A stretch of DNA of 64,000 nt. It comes from Larkinella sp. C7. Its GTDB lineage: Bacteria > Bacteroidota > Bacteroidia > Cytophagales > Spirosomataceae. The translations under genes were made by a program, and so were the position numbers. Positions within the stretch are counted from its first letter, which is position 1. Each line of letters begins with the position of its first letter. The stretch covers positions 83,042 to 147,041 of the forward strand of contig NZ_VBSL01000010.1 of assembly GCF_006149005.1 (NCBI RefSeq). Direction: 5' to 3'. The notes beneath the pieces were generated by a model. It saw nothing but the letters and a program-made list of their open reading frames with translations, had not been told where the DNA came from and did no database searches. Shown piece after piece: positions 18,105 through 28,100 of this stretch.

Positions 18105-19165
18105 ACGGTTTTTGGGGACGGTTTTTGGGAGGAGATTCCAAATGTATTCTTCTGTTTACGCGCGAAGTTGACCATCAGGATCAACACCGGTACTTCAATC
18201 AGCGGGCCGATGACGGCGGCAAAAGCGGCTCCGGAGTCGATGCCAAAAACCGCAATGGCCACGGCAATGCCCAGTTCAAAGTTGTTCCCGGCGGCCGTGA
18301 AAGCCAGCGAGGTGGATTTGGCGTAATCGGCACCGGCCCGTTTGGACAGGTAGAACGCCGAGAAAAACATGATGGCAAAATAGATCGTCAGCGGAACGGC
18401 AATCCGGAGCACATCGAACGGAATGGAAACGATCAGTTTTCCTTTCAGGCTGAACATCACCACAATCGTGAACAGCAGGGCGATGAGTGTCATCGGACTG
18501 ATGGCCGATAAAAACGTCTCTTCGTACCATTGGCGGCTGAAAACGCGCGTCAGAATCAGCCGCGACAGCAAACCGGCCAGAAACGGAATGCCCAGGTAAA
18601 TGAACACGCTCTGCGCCACTTCGCCAATCGTGATATCGACCGTGAAGCCCTGTAACCCAAACAATGGCGGCAGAACGGTGATGAAAACGTAGGCATAGAG
18701 TGAATAGAACAGCACCTGGAAAATGCTGTTGAAAGCCACCAGACCGGCCGCGTAGAGCCGGTCGCCCCCCGCCAGATCGTTCCAGACGATGACCATCGCG
18801 ATGCAGCGGGCAATTCCGATCAGGATCAAACCAGTCATGTAGTCGGGTTTGTCGGGCAGGAAGATCACGGCCAGAAAAAACATCAGCAACGGACCGATGA
18901 TCCAGTTCTGCACCAGCGACAGTCCCAGAATTCTGGTATTGGAAAATACTTTGGGCAATTCGGAATACCGCACCTTCGCCAGGGGCGGGTACATCATCAG
19001 AATCAGGCCGATGGCCAGCGGCACATTTGTCGAACCGGAATTAAACCCGTTGATGAAGCCCTCCGACTGTGGAAAAAAGTAGCCGATGCCCACGCCGGTG
19101 AGCATGGCCAGGAAAATCCACAGCGTTAAAAACCGGTCGAGAAATGAAAGGCGGGGCGTGTTCAT
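18101..19165 (-). CDS. acr3: Arsenite efflux permease ACR3
   Basis: A 354-residue inner-membrane protein with ten segments, of the bile-acid/ACR3 superfamily. The start at 19165 is chosen because it overlaps the stop of the upstream acetyltransferase (ATGA); the longer frame to 19216 runs into that gene. Diagnostic ACR3 features are the [29 protein letters not shown] region and the conserved cysteine in [18 protein letters not shown], required for arsenite transport in characterised ACR3 proteins. The late [15 protein letters not shown] segment is also typical. It exports As(III) using the proton gradient. Confidence 0.95.
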   Translation of the reverse strand: MNTPRLSFLDRFLTLWIFLAMLTGVGIGYFFPQSEGFINGFNSGSTNVPLAIGLILMMYPPLAKVRYSELPKVFSNTRILGLSLVQNWIIGPLLMFFLAVIFLPDKPDYMTGLILIGIARCIAMVIVWNDLAGGDRLYAAGLVAFNSIFQVLFYSLYAYVFITVLPPLFGLQGFTVDITIGEVAQSVFIYLGIPFLAGLLSRLILTRVFSRQWYEETFLSAISPMTLIALLFTIVVMFSLKGKLIVSIPFDVLRIAVPLTIYFAIMFFSAFYLSKRAGADYAKSTSLAFTAAGNNFELGIAVAIAVFGIDSGAAFAAVIGPLIEVPVLILMVNFARKQKNTFGISSQKPSPKTV

Positions 19166-19623
19166 GCGGCATTGTTGTTTACCGTTCGCTTCATCACAAT
19201 GGCTGAAGAGGGACAAAGGGCACTGAACTGCTGCGTTTGCTGAATGGCTTCAGGCACGTCCTGTCGATCAACGGGCAGAAAACCGTATCGCTCAAAATAG
19301 CGGTCGGCGGTGGTCGTGATCAGATACACGTTGGCCAACCCGTCAGCTTGGGCAGTTTCCAGCAGCCGGTCAACCAGTTGCGCAGCGATTTGCCGACCCT
19401 GGTGCTGCGGTTCAACGGCCACGGAACGCAGCAGTGCCACGGTTCCGAAGCGTTCCAGACCCGCCACGCCAATGCCGGTTTCCTGTTCTTTAGCAATCAC
19501 AAAACCGGGTAGTTCGGGTGGCAAATCATCGGTCAGCAACTCCGCCTGTTGCAACAGCGCAATAACCGTTTCCCGGTCTTCCGGGCGGACATTTTCAATT
19601 GATAAAGTCATCATTTTCAACAT
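19162..19623 (-). CDS. arsN2: GNAT acetyltransferase, ArsN2-like
   Basis: A 153-residue GNAT protein (149 if it starts at the third ATG, 19611). The acetyl-CoA site is [19 protein letters not shown] near residue 68, followed by [17 protein letters not shown], both typical of the arsenic-associated acetyltransferase family ArsN2. These enzymes occur in ars operons; related ArsN1 acetylates phosphinothricin-like arsenicals, while the ArsN2 substrate is not firmly known. Its stop overlaps the ACR3 start by four bases and its start lies 21 nt after arsM, so it is inside the operon. Confidence 0.85.
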   Translation of the reverse strand: MLKMMTLSIENVRPEDRETVIALLQQAELLTDDLPPELPGFVIAKEQETGIGVAGLERFGTVALLRSVAVEPQHQGRQIAAQLVDRLLETAQADGLANVYLITTTADRYFERYGFLPVDRQDVPEAIQQTQQFSALCPSSAIVMKRTVNNNAA

Positions 19624-19644
19624 TGAACGCGTTAACTAAAGATA

Positions 19645-20538
19645 CTAATTGCAGCAGTCGGGTCCGCAGCAGGAAGCGGCACTGGTCGCTGCCGGAGCCA
19701 ATTCGACAGCCGGTGCGGTAGGTTTTTCGGCATAAACCGTAACGCTGTAAATACCTTTGTCCTGCTGGCGGTAGTCAGCAATTTCGTCCGCAGTCAGGTA
19801 GTTTTGCAGCAGTTCGTCGGGCAGAACAATTTCGCGTTCTTTTTGCAGGCTGATCCCGGTAAAACCGGCTTCCTGAACAATCTGCAAATAGGTATCTTTC
19901 TGGATAGCCCCCGACACACAGCCCGCATACAATTCGGCATCCTTGATGACGCCCGCAGGCAAATCGCCTTTCAATACAATATCCGAAATGCTGAAATGAC
20001 CACCGGGTTTCAAAATCCGGAACGTCTCGGAAAACGCTTTCTGCTTGTCGGGAACCAGATTCATCACGCAGTTGCTCACCACCACATCGGCCAGGTTGTC
20101 GGGCAGCGGCATTTCTTCGATGTCGCCGTACACGAAGTCAACGTTGCTATACCCCAGTGTTTTGGCGTTCCGGCGGGCGCGGTCGATCATGGCCGGCGTC
20201 ATGTCCAGGCCAATCACCCGGCCGGTTTCGCCGGTTTCGGCCCGGGCCACAAAACCGTCGTTGCCCGCTCCTGAACCCAGATCCACCACCACGTCGCCGG
20301 GTTTGATCTGCGCAAATTGTGTCGGCAGGCCACAGCCCAGCCCCAGATCCGCTTCGGCTACGTAGCCGTTCAATCCGTCGTAGCCAACGGCCATGTTGAT
20401 GGGCACGTCATTCGAGGGGCCACAGCACGACGTAGGACCACACCCGCAGCCAGCCGCTTCAGGCTGCCCCCCTTCGGCAATAGCACTGTAGGTCTGGCGC
20501 ACGATTTCTTTTAGTTGTTCAGCAGTTTCCATGTTCAC
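19645..20538 (-). CDS. arsM: Arsenite S-adenosylmethionine methyltransferase
   Basis: A 297-residue cytoplasmic enzyme that methylates As(III) to volatile or less toxic species. The SAM site is VVDLGSGAGNDGF (residues 84-96) and GLDMTPAMI (110-118). The three cysteines that bind arsenite in characterised ArsM enzymes have counterparts at C69 (GLGCG), C157 (SNCVMN) and C207 (YAGCVSG). Extra Cys-rich clusters occur near residue 31 (CGCGPTSCCG) and at the very end (CCGPDCCN) and could help capture the metalloid. It follows arsR after 63 nt that include a second operator. Confidence 0.95.
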   Translation of the reverse strand: MNMETAEQLKEIVRQTYSAIAEGGQPEAAGCGCGPTSCCGPSNDVPINMAVGYDGLNGYVAEADLGLGCGLPTQFAQIKPGDVVVDLGSGAGNDGFVARAETGETGRVIGLDMTPAMIDRARRNAKTLGYSNVDFVYGDIEEMPLPDNLADVVVSNCVMNLVPDKQKAFSETFRILKPGGHFSISDIVLKGDLPAGVIKDAELYAGCVSGAIQKDTYLQIVQEAGFTGISLQKEREIVLPDELLQNYLTADEIADYRQQDKGIYSVTVYAEKPTAPAVELAPAATSAASCCGPDCCN

Positions 20539-20554
20539 GTTTATTGATTTGTTT

Positions 20555-20570
20555 ATTGTAATATTACGAT
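20555..20570. promoter_or_regulatory. ArsR-type operator upstream of arsM
   Basis: ATTGTAATATTACGAT, a 16-nt near-palindrome 16 nt before the arsM start. It differs from the copy upstream of arsR at only two positions. It may give arsM its own arsenite-responsive promoter. Confidence 0.75.
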
Positions 20571-20601
20571 TGATTCAGGTAAAAAAATAGCGACGCTGGT
20601 T

Positions 20602-20928
20602 TTAGCAACAGGTCGCGGGCACGAACGAATCCAGCAGGGTACCAAACGCCTGCCGGGCTTCTTCCCAAACGGTTTCGTTGATGCAGTAGCACACCCGGGG
20701 CGGATCAATTTCTCCCTTGATGAGACCAATGCGTTTCAGTTCTTTCAAATGCTGGGAAACCGTCGGTTGTGCCAGCGGCAATTCATCCACCAGATCGCCA
20801 CATACACAGGCTTTTTTCGCAATCAGCAATTGCAGAATGGCCACCCGGGCGGGATGAGCAAAGGCTTTGGCCAGATCGGCGATGCGGTTTTGCTGGTCAG
20901 AAAATATTTCGGTTTTGGTGAGTCCCAT
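20602..20928 (-). CDS. arsR: ArsR-family metalloid-responsive repressor
   Basis: A 108-residue winged-helix repressor. The DNA-reading helix is [16 protein letters not shown] (residues 55-70). Cysteine pairs C41-V-C43, C80-Y-C82 and C107-C108 give three candidate thiol sites for As(III) binding; the first lies just before the recognition helix, as in the classical ELCVCDL site. Release from DNA on arsenite binding would switch on arsR-arsM-arsN2-acr3-phosphoesterase. Two near-identical palindromes sit at the expected operator positions. It is the first gene of the operon. Confidence 0.93.
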   Translation of the reverse strand: MGLTKTEIFSDQQNRIADLAKAFAHPARVAILQLLIAKKACVCGDLVDELPLAQPTVSQHLKELKRIGLIKGEIDPPRVCYCINETVWEEARQAFGTLLDSFVPATCC

Positions 20929-20955
20929 GTTGCAAAGGTACCAGTCATTTTATTA

Positions 20956-20971
20956 ATCGCAATATTACGAT
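20956..20971. promoter_or_regulatory. ArsR-type operator upstream of arsR
   Basis: ATCGCAATATTACGAT, a 16-nt palindrome with a single mismatched pair, 27 nt before the arsR start. Position and symmetry fit an autoregulatory operator for a winged-helix dimer. The second copy lies at 20555-20570. Confidence 0.8.
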
Positions 20972-21154
20972 AGTTTTTTTTTTGATGGTCGGATTTGTGG
21001 GCTTGTGAATTCTACCCGGTCCTGGGCTGCGTTTCAGTTGCTTCTGAACAACGACAAGTAGTAAAACAAAAATACGGAATGCTTTTAACAGCGGGTGCGA
21101 TCAATGCAGTGTCCTGATCTTCCGATCAATGCGACCCTAAAACCGGCTCATACC

Positions 21155-22588
21155 ATGCTCCCCCTGCCTACAAAAAGATTTTTCGCGCTCATCACCGGCA
21201 TCACCGCTTTAGGGGGCATACTGGCAATCAGTGGCTTCTGGACGGAGCCCTTCCAGGAACCCCGCACCGGCCCGGACAAGCCGCGCGTTCTGATTTTAAC
21301 CGACATCACCAGTCTACAAGCTGGCACTGGCGAACCCGACGACGGTCAGTCGCTGATCCGATTGATGCTGTATACCAATGAATTAGAGATTGAGGGACTG
21401 GTTGCCTCTTCTAATTTGGGGCATGGCCAGCGGGTGCAACCGGATCTGATTCGGCAGGTCATCGAAACCTACGGGAAGGTTCAGCCCACACTTTTACAAC
21501 ACGATCGCTCTTACCCGCCAGCCGCCCGGTTGCTCGGTTTGGTCAAATCCGGCCAGCTGTTGGCCGGGCCGAACGTGCCGGTAACCACGAGCGTCGGTGC
21601 CGGTCGTGACACCGAGGCCTCGGAATGGCTGATCCGGGTTGTCGATCGGCCCGATCCGCGTCCGGTTTGGGTGTGTGCCTGGGGTGGTACGGCCGATTTG
21701 GCGCAGGCGCTCTGGAAGGTGCAACAAACCCGTTCCGAAAAGGCCGTAAAGGATTTTATTGGTAAACTACGCATTCACGCCATTGCGGATCAGGATGCCA
21801 CCGGCCCCTGGATCCGGCAGCAGTTTCCGACGCTTTTTTATATCCTGAACCGCCACAACTTCAGGGGTATGTACCGGGGCGGAAACACCCGGCTGGCTGA
21901 TTCAGGCTGGGTAGCCACCCATATTCAGCAAAGTGGCAGTCCGCTCGGCGCGTTGTATCCAAATTATGCCGGAGGTGACATCTGGAGTTCCCGGATTGGT
22001 CGGGTAAAAGGGATCAAAGAAGGCGACTCGCCGTCCTTTTTGAGCCTGGTTCCCAACGGATTGAACGGGCCGGAACAGCCGGAACTGGGCGGCTGGGGTG
22101 GTACATTCCAGCGAAGCCCTGCGGGTTATTTCCAGGATCAGGTTGATTCGACTGCGGATTACGCTACCGATCCGACACCGTATATGGCCTCGGTTTACCG
22201 CTGGCGTCCCGCCTGGCAGGCCGACTTCCAGGCCCGTTTACAGTGGTGTACCCGACCGTACCGGCAAGCAAACCACCATCCCCAGGTTCGTATTGACGGA
22301 GACGCTGCTTTTCAACCGCTTACCAGGGTCATCTCTGCCGGTTCCGACGTGCAGTTTGATGCCGGCAACTCGACCGATCCGGATGGTCAGTCCCTGCGGT
22401 TCAACTGGCAGATCTACCCCGGAACCCTGCCGAAAGGCTTTGTTCTGGCGGGCGATCAAACAGCCCGGCTGCGTTGCCGGACCGCGAAGGAAGCCCGGAA
22501 CCAATCCATTTCATTGCTCCTGACCGTAACCGATTCCGGTCAACCGGCCCTCAGCCGCTACCGTCGCATTGTGCTGCACGTGCGGTAA
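21155..22588 (+). CDS. DUF1593 nucleoside hydrolase-like secreted protein
   Basis: A 477-residue protein from the ATG at 21155, which puts a hydrophobic signal segment at the N-terminus (FFALITGITALGGILAIS); in-frame codons back to 21095 are poor. Residues about 45-330 match the DUF1593 family, a nucleoside-hydrolase-like fold: RVLILTDITS, EPDDGQSLIRLMLYTNELEI and VWVCAWGGTADLAQAL. The DDGQ aspartates correspond to the calcium-binding loop of nucleoside hydrolases. The last 100 residues form an Ig/cadherin-like domain (DAGNSTDPDGQSLRFNWQIY). Similar proteins occur in plant-polysaccharide loci. Substrate unknown. Stands alone, downstream of the divergent ars operon. Confidence 0.85.
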   Translation: MLPLPTKRFFALITGITALGGILAISGFWTEPFQEPRTGPDKPRVLILTDITSLQAGTGEPDDGQSLIRLMLYTNELEIEGLVASSNLGHGQRVQPDLIRQVIETYGKVQPTLLQHDRSYPPAARLLGLVKSGQLLAGPNVPVTTSVGAGRDTEASEWLIRVVDRPDPRPVWVCAWGGTADLAQALWKVQQTRSEKAVKDFIGKLRIHAIADQDATGPWIRQQFPTLFYILNRHNFRGMYRGGNTRLADSGWVATHIQQSGSPLGALYPNYAGGDIWSSRIGRVKGIKEGDSPSFLSLVPNGLNGPEQPELGGWGGTFQRSPAGYFQDQVDSTADYATDPTPYMASVYRWRPAWQADFQARLQWCTRPYRQANHHPQVRIDGDAAFQPLTRVISAGSDVQFDAGNSTDPDGQSLRFNWQIYPGTLPKGFVLAGDQTARLRCRTAKEARNQSISLLLTVTDSGQPALSRYRRIVLHVR

Positions 22589-22658
22589 ATTTCCATCGGC
22601 ACAAAATTATACGTACATTTTCTCATCCTGTTTTCAATCCATCCAATTTTAATTCCGT

Positions 22659-23435
22659 ATGAAAAACGCAGTCATCCTGTATGCTCTTACCTTCTTTTTC
22701 AGTTACGCAAATGCCCAAAATTCCACGGTTACGAATGGTACGGACTACCTGAAACTCATTCCCGGTTCGGAGCAATCGGCCTTCAAACGGGTAGAGATTT
22801 CATCCGACATCGACACGACCTGGAACCGCTGGAAAGAACGCGGGTATAATTTTGGCTTCAATCCGCGAATCACGCCGATGTATACGACCGTCAACGGGAT
22901 TCTGAGTACGCCGTACATGATTCAGGTGCGGGGCAACGAAAATGAGCGAAACCGCAAACGCTGGGGCTATCATGTGTTTGAAGGCTACGCCAAAGACGAC
23001 AAATCCCGCATTACGATGCTGGTGAACAAACATATTGAGGATGAAAAACCGGTCGCCGAACTCTACTATTACAGTACGGTTTATAACCACGACGAACCGG
23101 CTTATAACTGGTTTAAAATCGGCTCCGATGTACGGCAACACTCGTTTCTGTTCAGCCGTGATAAAGCGGTTTTTTACGGTTCTTTAAAAATGACCAATGC
23201 GCTGACGTTAGGCAATATTGGCCGCGATAATCTTCTGGTGGAAAAACCGACGGCGGATGCCGAAACGAATTACGCCGAAGACGCGAAACACGTCAATTAT
23301 GAAGCGTTGAAAAACAGCGAAAACGGAACAATCTTCTACGATAAAGACCACAACATCGTTGTGATTAAAATCAACGGAAAGTGGATGAAACTGGCGGTGG
23401 AAGCGTTGCCAAAGGGAGTGAATTATTCGTTTTGA
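22659..23435 (+). CDS. Secreted protein of unknown function
   Basis: A 258-residue protein with a clear signal peptide (AVILYALTFFFSYANA, cleavage before QNST). The mature part contains many aromatic residues and beta-like stretches (YNFGFNPRITPMYTTVNG, then VAELYYYSTVYNHDEPAYNWF) and ends with IVVIKINGKWMKLAVEALPKG, a tail that I do not assign to a family. No catalytic or lipobox motif is visible. It lies 70 nt after the DUF1593 gene on the same strand and could be co-transcribed with it. A REPIN-like element follows it. Confidence 0.65.
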   Translation: MKNAVILYALTFFFSYANAQNSTVTNGTDYLKLIPGSEQSAFKRVEISSDIDTTWNRWKERGYNFGFNPRITPMYTTVNGILSTPYMIQVRGNENERNRKRWGYHVFEGYAKDDKSRITMLVNKHIEDEKPVAELYYYSTVYNHDEPAYNWFKIGSDVRQHSFLFSRDKAVFYGSLKMTNALTLGNIGRDNLLVEKPTADAETNYAEDAKHVNYEALKNSENGTIFYDKDHNIVVIKINGKWMKLAVEALPKGVNYSF

Positions 23436-23484
23436 AGCGGCTAGCTGGAAGGAACAATTTCTATGTAATTCGGTCATGTGAGTC

Positions 23485-23650
23485 AGAATTGATCAGGCTC
23501 CAGCGGAGCCCTCTGTCAATAACCTGTTAGCAATCCGGTCATGTATAAGCTCCGGAGGAGCGTCCTAAATAAGAAGGACGCTCCTCCGGAGCTTATCACC
23601 TATTCGTACTTATTTTCTATGAACAGGGAGCCCCTCCGGGGCAATCCCTG
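23485..23650. repeat. Nested palindromic element B (REPIN-like)
   Basis: The inner inverted repeat is perfect over 22 nt: 23545-23566 and 23575-23596, with an 8-nt loop, and contains the AAGCTCCGGAGGAG core also found in element A. Weaker outer arms (about 23493-23516 and 23624-23646) are built on GGCTCC...GGAGCC and GGAGCCCCTCCGGGGC. It lies between convergent genes (secreted unknown and susD), so it could terminate both, yet the core recurs 15 kb away between same-strand genes. Confidence 0.85.
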
Positions 23651-23664
23651 CTTATCAATTGGCT

Positions 23665-25104
23665 TCAATACCCCGGATTCTGCGTCAGATTCGGGTTCAG
23701 ATCCCGTTCGCGCTGCGGAATCGGATACAGCGTATGCGTTTCGGTAATGCTGGTTTTGCCTTTGGCTTTCAGCAGTGGCACCAACCGGCCCGTCCGCACC
23801 AGATCAAACCAGCGGTGTCCTTCGGCGTTAAACTCCCAGCGCCGTTCGTCCCAAATCGCCTGCCGGAAGGCTTCTTTGGTTAAAGCCGCCGTAAAGTCGG
23901 CTGTCGAAGCGCCGGTCAACGGAAAACCGTAAGCCCGGCGACGAATGGGGTTGATAGCGCCCAAAGCCGCAGCCGTAGGTCCGCTGATTTCATTTTCGGC
24001 TTCGGCAAACATCAGCAACACATCGGCATACCGGATGATGGGGAAGTTGTTGTTGGCATCGCCAAACGCCCGCGCCGACGGATCGACGTATTTGTTGAAG
24101 TGCTGAAAGGTATTGACGGTTTGGCCCGCTCCGTTTACATACGAATTCAGGAACAGTTCTTTGCGCTTATCTCCGGTTTGGAAGCTGTTATACAAATCCA
24201 TCGTCGGAATGAACGACCCGAAACCCCGGCCCGTGATGGGCGAGTTTTCCGGCGCAAAATACGTCACCATACCGCTGCCCTGGCCACTGCCGCCACCCAC
24301 AAACTGAATCTCGAAAACCGACTCTTTGCCGTTTTTATTCGAAATGGCAAACACGTCGATGTACCGATCAAACAAACCGTAACCATATTTGGCGGCATTG
24401 TCGATCACTTCCTTGGATTTGGCCCGCGCGTTTGCAAAATCCTTCCTGGTGAGGTACACCCGCGCCAGCATCGACTTGGCAGCCCCGGCGGTAACCCGAC
24501 CCAGATCGGCACCCGTAAACTTGTCCGGCAACGACGTTTCGGCCTCGGTCAGGTCCTTGATGATTTGCGTATAGACCTCATCGGCACTGGCCCGGGCCAC
24601 ATCTTTCCCCGCACTCAGCGATTGGGTTTCGGTCAGCATCAGCGGCACCCCGCCATACCAGCGCACGAGGTAAAAAGAATAGAAAGCCCGGAGGAATTTC
24701 GCTTCCCCGATCAGACGCTTTTTCAGCGTTTCGTCCATCGTAATGCCCGGAATCCGGTCGATGGCGGTGTTGGCGCGGTTGACGCCCTGGTAGATCACCT
24801 GCCAGCTCTGCGTCACCACACTGTTGGTCGGAATGGTCTGGAAACTCCAGAGCTGAACCCGGTCGGCATTGTTCAGCAGGGGGTCCATATCATCCGAGGG
24901 CAAATCGCCCATGATGATGAAATTCCGGCTTTGGTCGCCCACCTGGTTGGCAATGTCATAGACGGCATTGACGGCCGCCGTGGCATCGTTGGCGTTCGTA
25001 TAAAAATTGACCGGAGCCAGCGACGACGGGGGCGTTTCTTCCAGCGAACACGCTCCCAGCCCGAAAGTCAACGCGGCAACAGCAAGGATATGATTGATTT
25101 TCAT
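23665..25104 (-). CDS. SusD/RagB-family glycan-binding lipoprotein (locus 1)
   Basis: A 479-residue outer-membrane lipoprotein: signal peptide with lipobox LGAC (cysteine at about residue 19). The SusD fold is shown by the N-terminal VNFYTNANDATAAVNAVYD segment, the TPR-like middle (FLRAFYSFYLVRWYGGVPLMLTE) and the C-terminal IRYADVLLMFAEAENE and WDERRWEFNAEGHRWFDLVR blocks that are nearly invariant in the family. It caps the SusC barrel next door and hands it oligosaccharides. It follows susC by 26 nt. Confidence 0.95.
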   Translation of the reverse strand: MKINHILAVAALTFGLGACSLEETPPSSLAPVNFYTNANDATAAVNAVYDIANQVGDQSRNFIIMGDLPSDDMDPLLNNADRVQLWSFQTIPTNSVVTQSWQVIYQGVNRANTAIDRIPGITMDETLKKRLIGEAKFLRAFYSFYLVRWYGGVPLMLTETQSLSAGKDVARASADEVYTQIIKDLTEAETSLPDKFTGADLGRVTAGAAKSMLARVYLTRKDFANARAKSKEVIDNAAKYGYGLFDRYIDVFAISNKNGKESVFEIQFVGGGSGQGSGMVTYFAPENSPITGRGFGSFIPTMDLYNSFQTGDKRKELFLNSYVNGAGQTVNTFQHFNKYVDPSARAFGDANNNFPIIRYADVLLMFAEAENEISGPTAAALGAINPIRRRAYGFPLTGASTADFTAALTKEAFRQAIWDERRWEFNAEGHRWFDLVRTGRLVPLLKAKGKTSITETHTLYPIPQRERDLNPNLTQNPGY

Positions 25105-25130
25105 GATCTTACAAGAATTTTAAGGTCGGA

Positions 25131-28100
25131 TTAGAGTCCAATGTTCAGACCGGCCAGAATCATTTTATTGCCCGGATAGCTCCCGTAGTCGCTGCCCTGG
25201 CTCAGCGTACTTTGTCCAAACCGGTTCACTTCCGGATCAAAACCGCTGTACTTGGTGAACGTAATCCAGTTCTGCGCACTGACGTAGACCTTCACGTTAT
25301 ACAGTTTGATTTTACTGACCAGCGACGACGGCAGGGTGTACGACAAATTGATGTTTTTCACCCGCAAATACGAGCCATCTTCAATCTGGCGGCTCGAAAG
25401 CACGTAGGCATTGCCGACGGCGTTGGCGCGCGGAATGGTGTTGCTCGGATTCGTCGGCGTCCAGCGGTTCAGCGTTTCCGTCGATTGGTTGCTCACCCCC
25501 GTCAACGACTCCTGCTCAAAGCGGTTGATGTTGAAGATGCTGTTGCCGTATGTTCCCTGCATGAAAATGCTCAGTTCCACGCCTTTGTAAGAGAACGTAT
25601 TGGTCAACCCACCGTAGAGTTTCGGCTGGGCATATCCCAGAATCACGCGGTCGCTGGCGTTGATGGCACCGTCGCCGTTCTGATCGACGTAACGCCGGTC
25701 ACCGGGTTTGGCGGTTTTCTGCGCTGATCCATCAACTTCGGCCTGCGTCTGAAAAATACCGTCCGTTTTATAACCGTAGAACAGGCCAATCTGCTCGCCC
25801 ACCCGCACCAGTCCGGAGTTCGGAAGCTGGAGGTGACCGCTGGCATCGCCCGATGCAAATTCCGTCTGATCGCCCAGATTGAGCACTTCGTTGCGGTTAG
25901 CCGCAATGTTGAAAGCCGTCGTCCACTTGAACGCACCCGTCAAATTGGTGGAATTGATGCCCAGTTCGACCCCCTGATTCCGGATACTTCCCAGGTTTTG
26001 GAGAGCCGACGCATAGCCCGAAACATAAGGCAGCGGCACCGACAACAGCAGATCAGTCGTTTTCTTGTTGTAATAATCCGCCGTCAGCGTGATGCGGTTA
26101 TTCAGAACGCCCACATCGACACCGACATCGAACTGCGCAGTGGTTTCCCAGCGCAAATCCGGGTTGGCCACGCGCGACGGCCCGATGCCGATCACAACCG
26201 TGTTGTTGAAGTTGGCATTCTGCGTTCCCAGCGTCGCCAGGGATTGGTATTGCGTAATTTCCTGGTTTCCGCTCAGGCCGTAGCTTACCCGCAGTTTCAG
26301 GTCGTTGATCACGTTATTCCCTTTCAGGAAATCCTCTTCCGACAACCGCCAGGCCACCGAAGCCGACGGGAAAACCGCCCATTTGTTGCTGGCACCAAAC
26401 CGGGATGAACCATCGGCCCGAACCGTTGCCGTCATCAAATATTTGCCGGCATAATCGTAGTTGGCGCGACCGATATACGAATTAAGCTGCCAGTTGCTGG
26501 CCGACGACGCTGGCACCAGTGCCGTTGACGCCGAGCCCAGGTTTTCGTAGGTCAGAATGTCGTTGGCAAATCCCTGCGAACGCGCTTCGACGCTCTCGAA
26601 CCGGTTTCCCTGCATGGTATAACCCGCCAGAAACGTCAGGTTATGAACACTACCGAACGTTTTGTTGTAGGTCAGCGTGTTTTCGTTCAGCCAGGTCGAC
26701 GATTGGGTATTGATGATCGATGCCTGACCGCTCAATTGCGTACCGGTGGCGGTATTGCGCGACAGATACAGACTCCGTTTGGAGTAATTGACATCGGCTC
26801 CGAAGCTCGTCCGGAACGTCAGACCGGGAATGATTTTGTAATCGGCGAATACGCTCCCGATCATCCGCGTTCCAACGGTTTTGTTGAACGTTCCCAGTGC
26901 CTGTGCCACCGGGCTACCGATCTGAATCCGGCCGGGTGTGTTGAAAACCACCAGCGTTCCGTCCGGGTTGCGAACCGGCTGCGTTGGCGAGAAGTTCAGC
27001 GCACTGTAGACGACGGTTCCGCTCGTTCCACCATCGGCGTCCGTCGGCACGGCATTGTTGCGGCTCCGGATCACGTTCAGGCTGGTTCCGATGTTGAACC
27101 GGTCGTTGATTTTATGGTCGAAATTGAACCGGAATGAAGCCCGGTCGTACTCGGAATTGATGATAACACCCTGCTGATTCAGGTAGTTGGCCGAAACCGC
27201 ATAGCGCGTTTTGTCGGAACCGCCCGACGCCGTCAACTGGTAATTCTGAATCGGGGCTTCCCGGAAAATTTCATCCTGCCAGTTGGTGCCTTCGCCAAAA
27301 CCGGCGATTTGCGCATCCGTGAAAACCGGTGCCCGGCCCGCATTGGTGTTGGCTTCGTTCACCAGCGTCGCGTATTGCGTCGCATTCAGCATCGGCAGTT
27401 TCTTGCGTACCTGCTGGATGCCGTAGTAGGTCTCAAATTCGATGCGGTTTTGGCCTGATTTACCCCGTTTGGTCGTAATCAGCACCACGCCATTAGCACC
27501 ACGCGACCCGTAAATGGCCGTCGCCGACGCATCTTTCAGGATTTCCATCGATTCGATGTCGTTCGGGTTCAGGTTTGCTCCGCTTTCGTTGTACACCGGA
27601 AAACCGTCGATAACGTAGAGCGGCTCGTTTCCGGCATTGATGGAGTTACCCCCGCGAATCCGAATCGTTACGCCACCACCCGGCGCGTTGGATGCTTGCG
27701 TTACCTGCACTCCGGCTGCCCGGCCCTGCAACGCCTGCCCGACACCCGTCACCGGAACAGACTTGATGTCTTTTGCCGTAACGGACGACAGCGAACCCGT
27801 TACGTCGCTTTTCCGCTGCGTTCCGTAGCCCACCACCACGACTTCTTCCAGCGCTTTCTGGTCTTCGGCCAGCGTAATCGTAAGCTGGCTCCGACCGCCG
27901 ATGTTCACTTCGAGCGAAGTAAACCCCAGCGACGAAACGACCAGCGTGCCGTTGGACGGCGCGTTCAAACTAAATGTACCCTGTGCATTGGTGGAGGTTC
28001 CGGTGGTCGTTCCTTTCACGACCACGTTGGCTCCGGGAATGGCCTCACCGTTGGCTCCCGTTACTTTCCCCGAAACCGGGGCGGTTTGCTGCGCCATGAG

